DNA from: Alistipes sp.
GTDB lineage: Bacteria; Bacteroidota; Bacteroidia; Bacteroidales; Rikenellaceae
NCBI GenBank assembly: GCA_022767745.1
Contig: JALENN010000011.1
Location: 1 to 64,000 of the forward strand
DNA length: 64,000 nucleotides
Reading direction: 5' to 3'
In this document: positions 62,652 to 64,000 of the stretch, piece after piece
Numbering within the stretch: position 1 is the stretch's first letter
How the letters are laid out: the number at the start of each line of letters is the position of its first letter
Translations under genes and position numbers: made by a program
The notes under the pieces: generated by a model
What the model saw: the letters and a program-made list of their open reading frames with translations, nothing else
What the model was told of the DNA's origin: nothing
Databases searched by the model: none

Positions 62652-63278
62652 CTACTCGCCCACGACAACCTTGACGTAACGCAGCACCTTGTCGCCGAGC
62701 ATGTAACCACGCTGAACAACGTCTATAACCTTACCCTTCTTCTCCTTGCCGGCATCGAAACGAGCCACGGCCTCGTGGAAGTCGGGGTTGAACTCCTCAC
62801 CCACGGCCACGATCTCGACAACGCCCTTCTGACGCAGCGTCTCCTCGAACTTCTGCGCCACCAGACGCTCGCCCTCGCGCAGCGACGTGATGTCGTCGCT
62901 CTTCTCCGATGCGGCCACCGCACGGTGCACGTCGTCCAGCACCGAGAGCATGCTCTTCAGCACGTCGGCGCCGCCGCTGGCCACCAGATCCATCTTCTCG
63001 CGCAGCGTACGCTTGCGGTAGTTGTCGAACTCGGCCTGCAGACGCAGATACTTGTCGCGCCACTGCTCGACCTGCTCCTCGGCCGAAGGCTCCTTTGCCT
63101 CGGCTGCGGGCTCCTGCTGTGCCGCCTGGCCGGCATCGTCTGACACTTTGTCAGTTGCCGCAGCGGCCTCGTCTGCCATATTGGCATCCGCGGCCTGCTC
63201 CGCCGTCTTGCCGCCGTCTGCGCCACACTCATCGTGACGCTGCTCAACATCCTGATCTACAAATTCTTCCTTTGCCAT
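62652..63278 (-). CDS. grpE: Nucleotide exchange factor GrpE
   Basis: 208 residues. An Ala/Glu/Asp-rich N-terminal tail (about 1-70) precedes the long coiled coil (WRDKYLRLQAEFDNYRKRT) and the C-terminal beta domain with GVVEIVAVGEEFNPDFHEAV and VVQRGYMLGDKVLRYVKVVV. It releases ADP from DnaK. The acidic low-complexity N terminus is longer than in E. coli. It is the first gene of the grpE-dnaJ pair; the preceding methylase gene ends 43 nt upstream. Confidence 0.96.
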   Translation of the reverse strand: MAKEEFVDQDVEQRHDECGADGGKTAEQAADANMADEAAAATDKVSDDAGQAAQQEPAAEAKEPSAEEQVEQWRDKYLRLQAEFDNYRKRTLREKMDLVASGGADVLKSMLSVLDDVHRAVAASEKSDDITSLREGERLVAQKFEETLRQKGVVEIVAVGEEFNPDFHEAVARFDAGKEKKGKVIDVVQRGYMLGDKVLRYVKVVVGE

Positions 63279-63321
63279 ATCTATTTGTTTTTATCATATT
63301 TTCTACCCACTATCGCACAAA

Positions 63322-64000
63322 TTATATGCCCAAGCCGCGTCCCACGATAAATATGGTCGGACGTTTGGCTATGTCGGGCATCGTGCGGCGCGACCATCCG
63401 CCGATGCTGTCCGTAACGATTATCTCATCGGGCGATGTGACGTCGCACGCCACCGTCAGCATCGTAGCGCGGTCGCATACCGACAACATCTGCTCCAGCA
63501 GTTTGACGTTGCGGTACGGCGCCTCGATGAATATCTGCGACTCGCCCGTCGTGCGGGCACGGCGCTCGATGTTCTTCAGCGCGCGGGCCCTTTCGGGGGG
63601 CTTCACGGGAAGGTATCCGGCAAAGGCGAACGACTGACCGTTGAGACCCGACGCCGCCAGGGCAAGCAGTATCGACGAGGGCCCCACCAGCGGCACAACA
63701 CGTATGCCGCGCCTGTGGCACTCGGCCGCAGCCAGCGCCCCGGGGTCGGCCACGCCCGGCATCCCCGCCTCCGATATGACTCCGGCCGAACGCCCGGCCT
63801 CGACGGGGTCGATCATGGCGGCGACCTCCGCCTCGCGCGTATGCTCGTTCAGCTCGACGAACTCCAGCTCCTCGATGCGGCGCGACACCTTCGCCCGCGA
63901 GAGGAACCGGCGTGCCGAGCGCACGTTCTCGACGATGAAGTAGTCGAGCGTGTCGAGTATGCGGCCGTTCGCCGCAGGCGTCACGTCATATACCTCCGTT
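63322..64000 (-). CDS. RsmI-like SAM-dependent methyltransferase (tetrapyrrole methylase fold), N terminus cut by window edge
   Basis: At least 226 codons are in the window. The frame stays open through the right edge; the GTG at 63984 is unlikely to be the start, because family members have about 20 further N-terminal residues (a LYLIP-type strand). Family signs: FIVENVRSARRFLSR, LNEHTRE, GVISEAGMPGVADPG, VVPLVGPSSILLALAASGLNGQSFAF, IFIEAPYRN. RsmI 2'-O-methylates C1402 of 16S rRNA with SAM. This divergent Bacteroidetes branch is often annotated only as SAM-dependent methyltransferase; the exact target is uncertain. Confidence 0.88.
   Translation of the reverse strand, partial: TEVYDVTPAANGRILDTLDYFIVENVRSARRFLSRAKVSRRIEELEFVELNEHTREAEVAAMIDPVEAGRSAGVISEAGMPGVADPGALAAAECHRRGIRVVPLVGPSSILLALAASGLNGQSFAFAGYLPVKPPERARALKNIERRARTTGESQIFIEAPYRNVKLLEQMLSVCDRATMLTVACDVTSPDEIIVTDSIGGWSRRTMPDIAKRPTIFIVGRGLGI

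Overview
The window looks like a chromosomal segment of a high-GC gut Bacteroidales, most likely Rikenellaceae/Alistipes-like. The grounds are the partial 16S rRNA 5' end at the left edge, promoters of the Bacteroidetes type (TTTG, about 20 nt, TAnnTTTG) in front of many genes, two SusC/SusD loci, a PorX-type response regulator of type IX secretion, and DUF4493/PCMD, DUF4837 and fimbrillin-like lipoproteins. Species assignment is inference; no search was run.

Layout. 1-134 is the start of a 16S gene on the minus strand, fed by three tandem near-identical promoters (310-565). 1207-7599 (minus) is a small SusC-SusD-SusE uptake locus with no enzyme. rpmI-rplT (8288-8930, plus) stand alone without infC. 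9298-17870 (minus) is a second locus: IPT/NHL lipoprotein, SusC, SusD, DUF1735/BT_3044-like lipoprotein and a BIG2/CBM6-like lipoprotein. A secreted GH2 glycosidase (18979-21837) is divergent from it across a 1.1 kb intergenic region that carries a nine-G run. 21914-26819 (minus) holds DsbD and a NUDIX-porX-tsaE operon. An S9 lipoprotein peptidase follows (26887-29061).

29301-39215 (plus) is the most unusual part: eight co-directional genes with gaps of at most 40 nt. They encode a fimbrillin-like lipoprotein, three DUF4493 lipoproteins (one ending in a PCMD domain), two paralogous outer-membrane barrel proteins, a second PCMD lipoprotein and, overlapping it by one base, a lipoprotein class A2-type beta-lactamase. 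In three of these genes the 3' (displayed) part is clearly lower in GC than the 5' (anchor) part, which suggests module replacement.

The rest is mostly housekeeping: a zeta-like kinase with a small partner ORF (39449-40187), superoxide dismutase, greA, a DUF4837 lipoprotein, polysaccharide deacetylase-ubiX, efp, a His-rich small membrane protein plus a TonB receptor with a Cys-x-x-Cys plug motif, mntP, a TlpA-like lipoprotein, tRNA-Arg(ACG), an iron alcohol dehydrogenase, metF-metH, and a minus-strand run from an RsmI-like methylase (cut by the window edge) through grpE, dnaJ, a small membrane protein, mutL, a rhomboid protease, an EEP-family protein and a YhcH-family protein. No CRISPR array, insertion sequence or prophage was seen.
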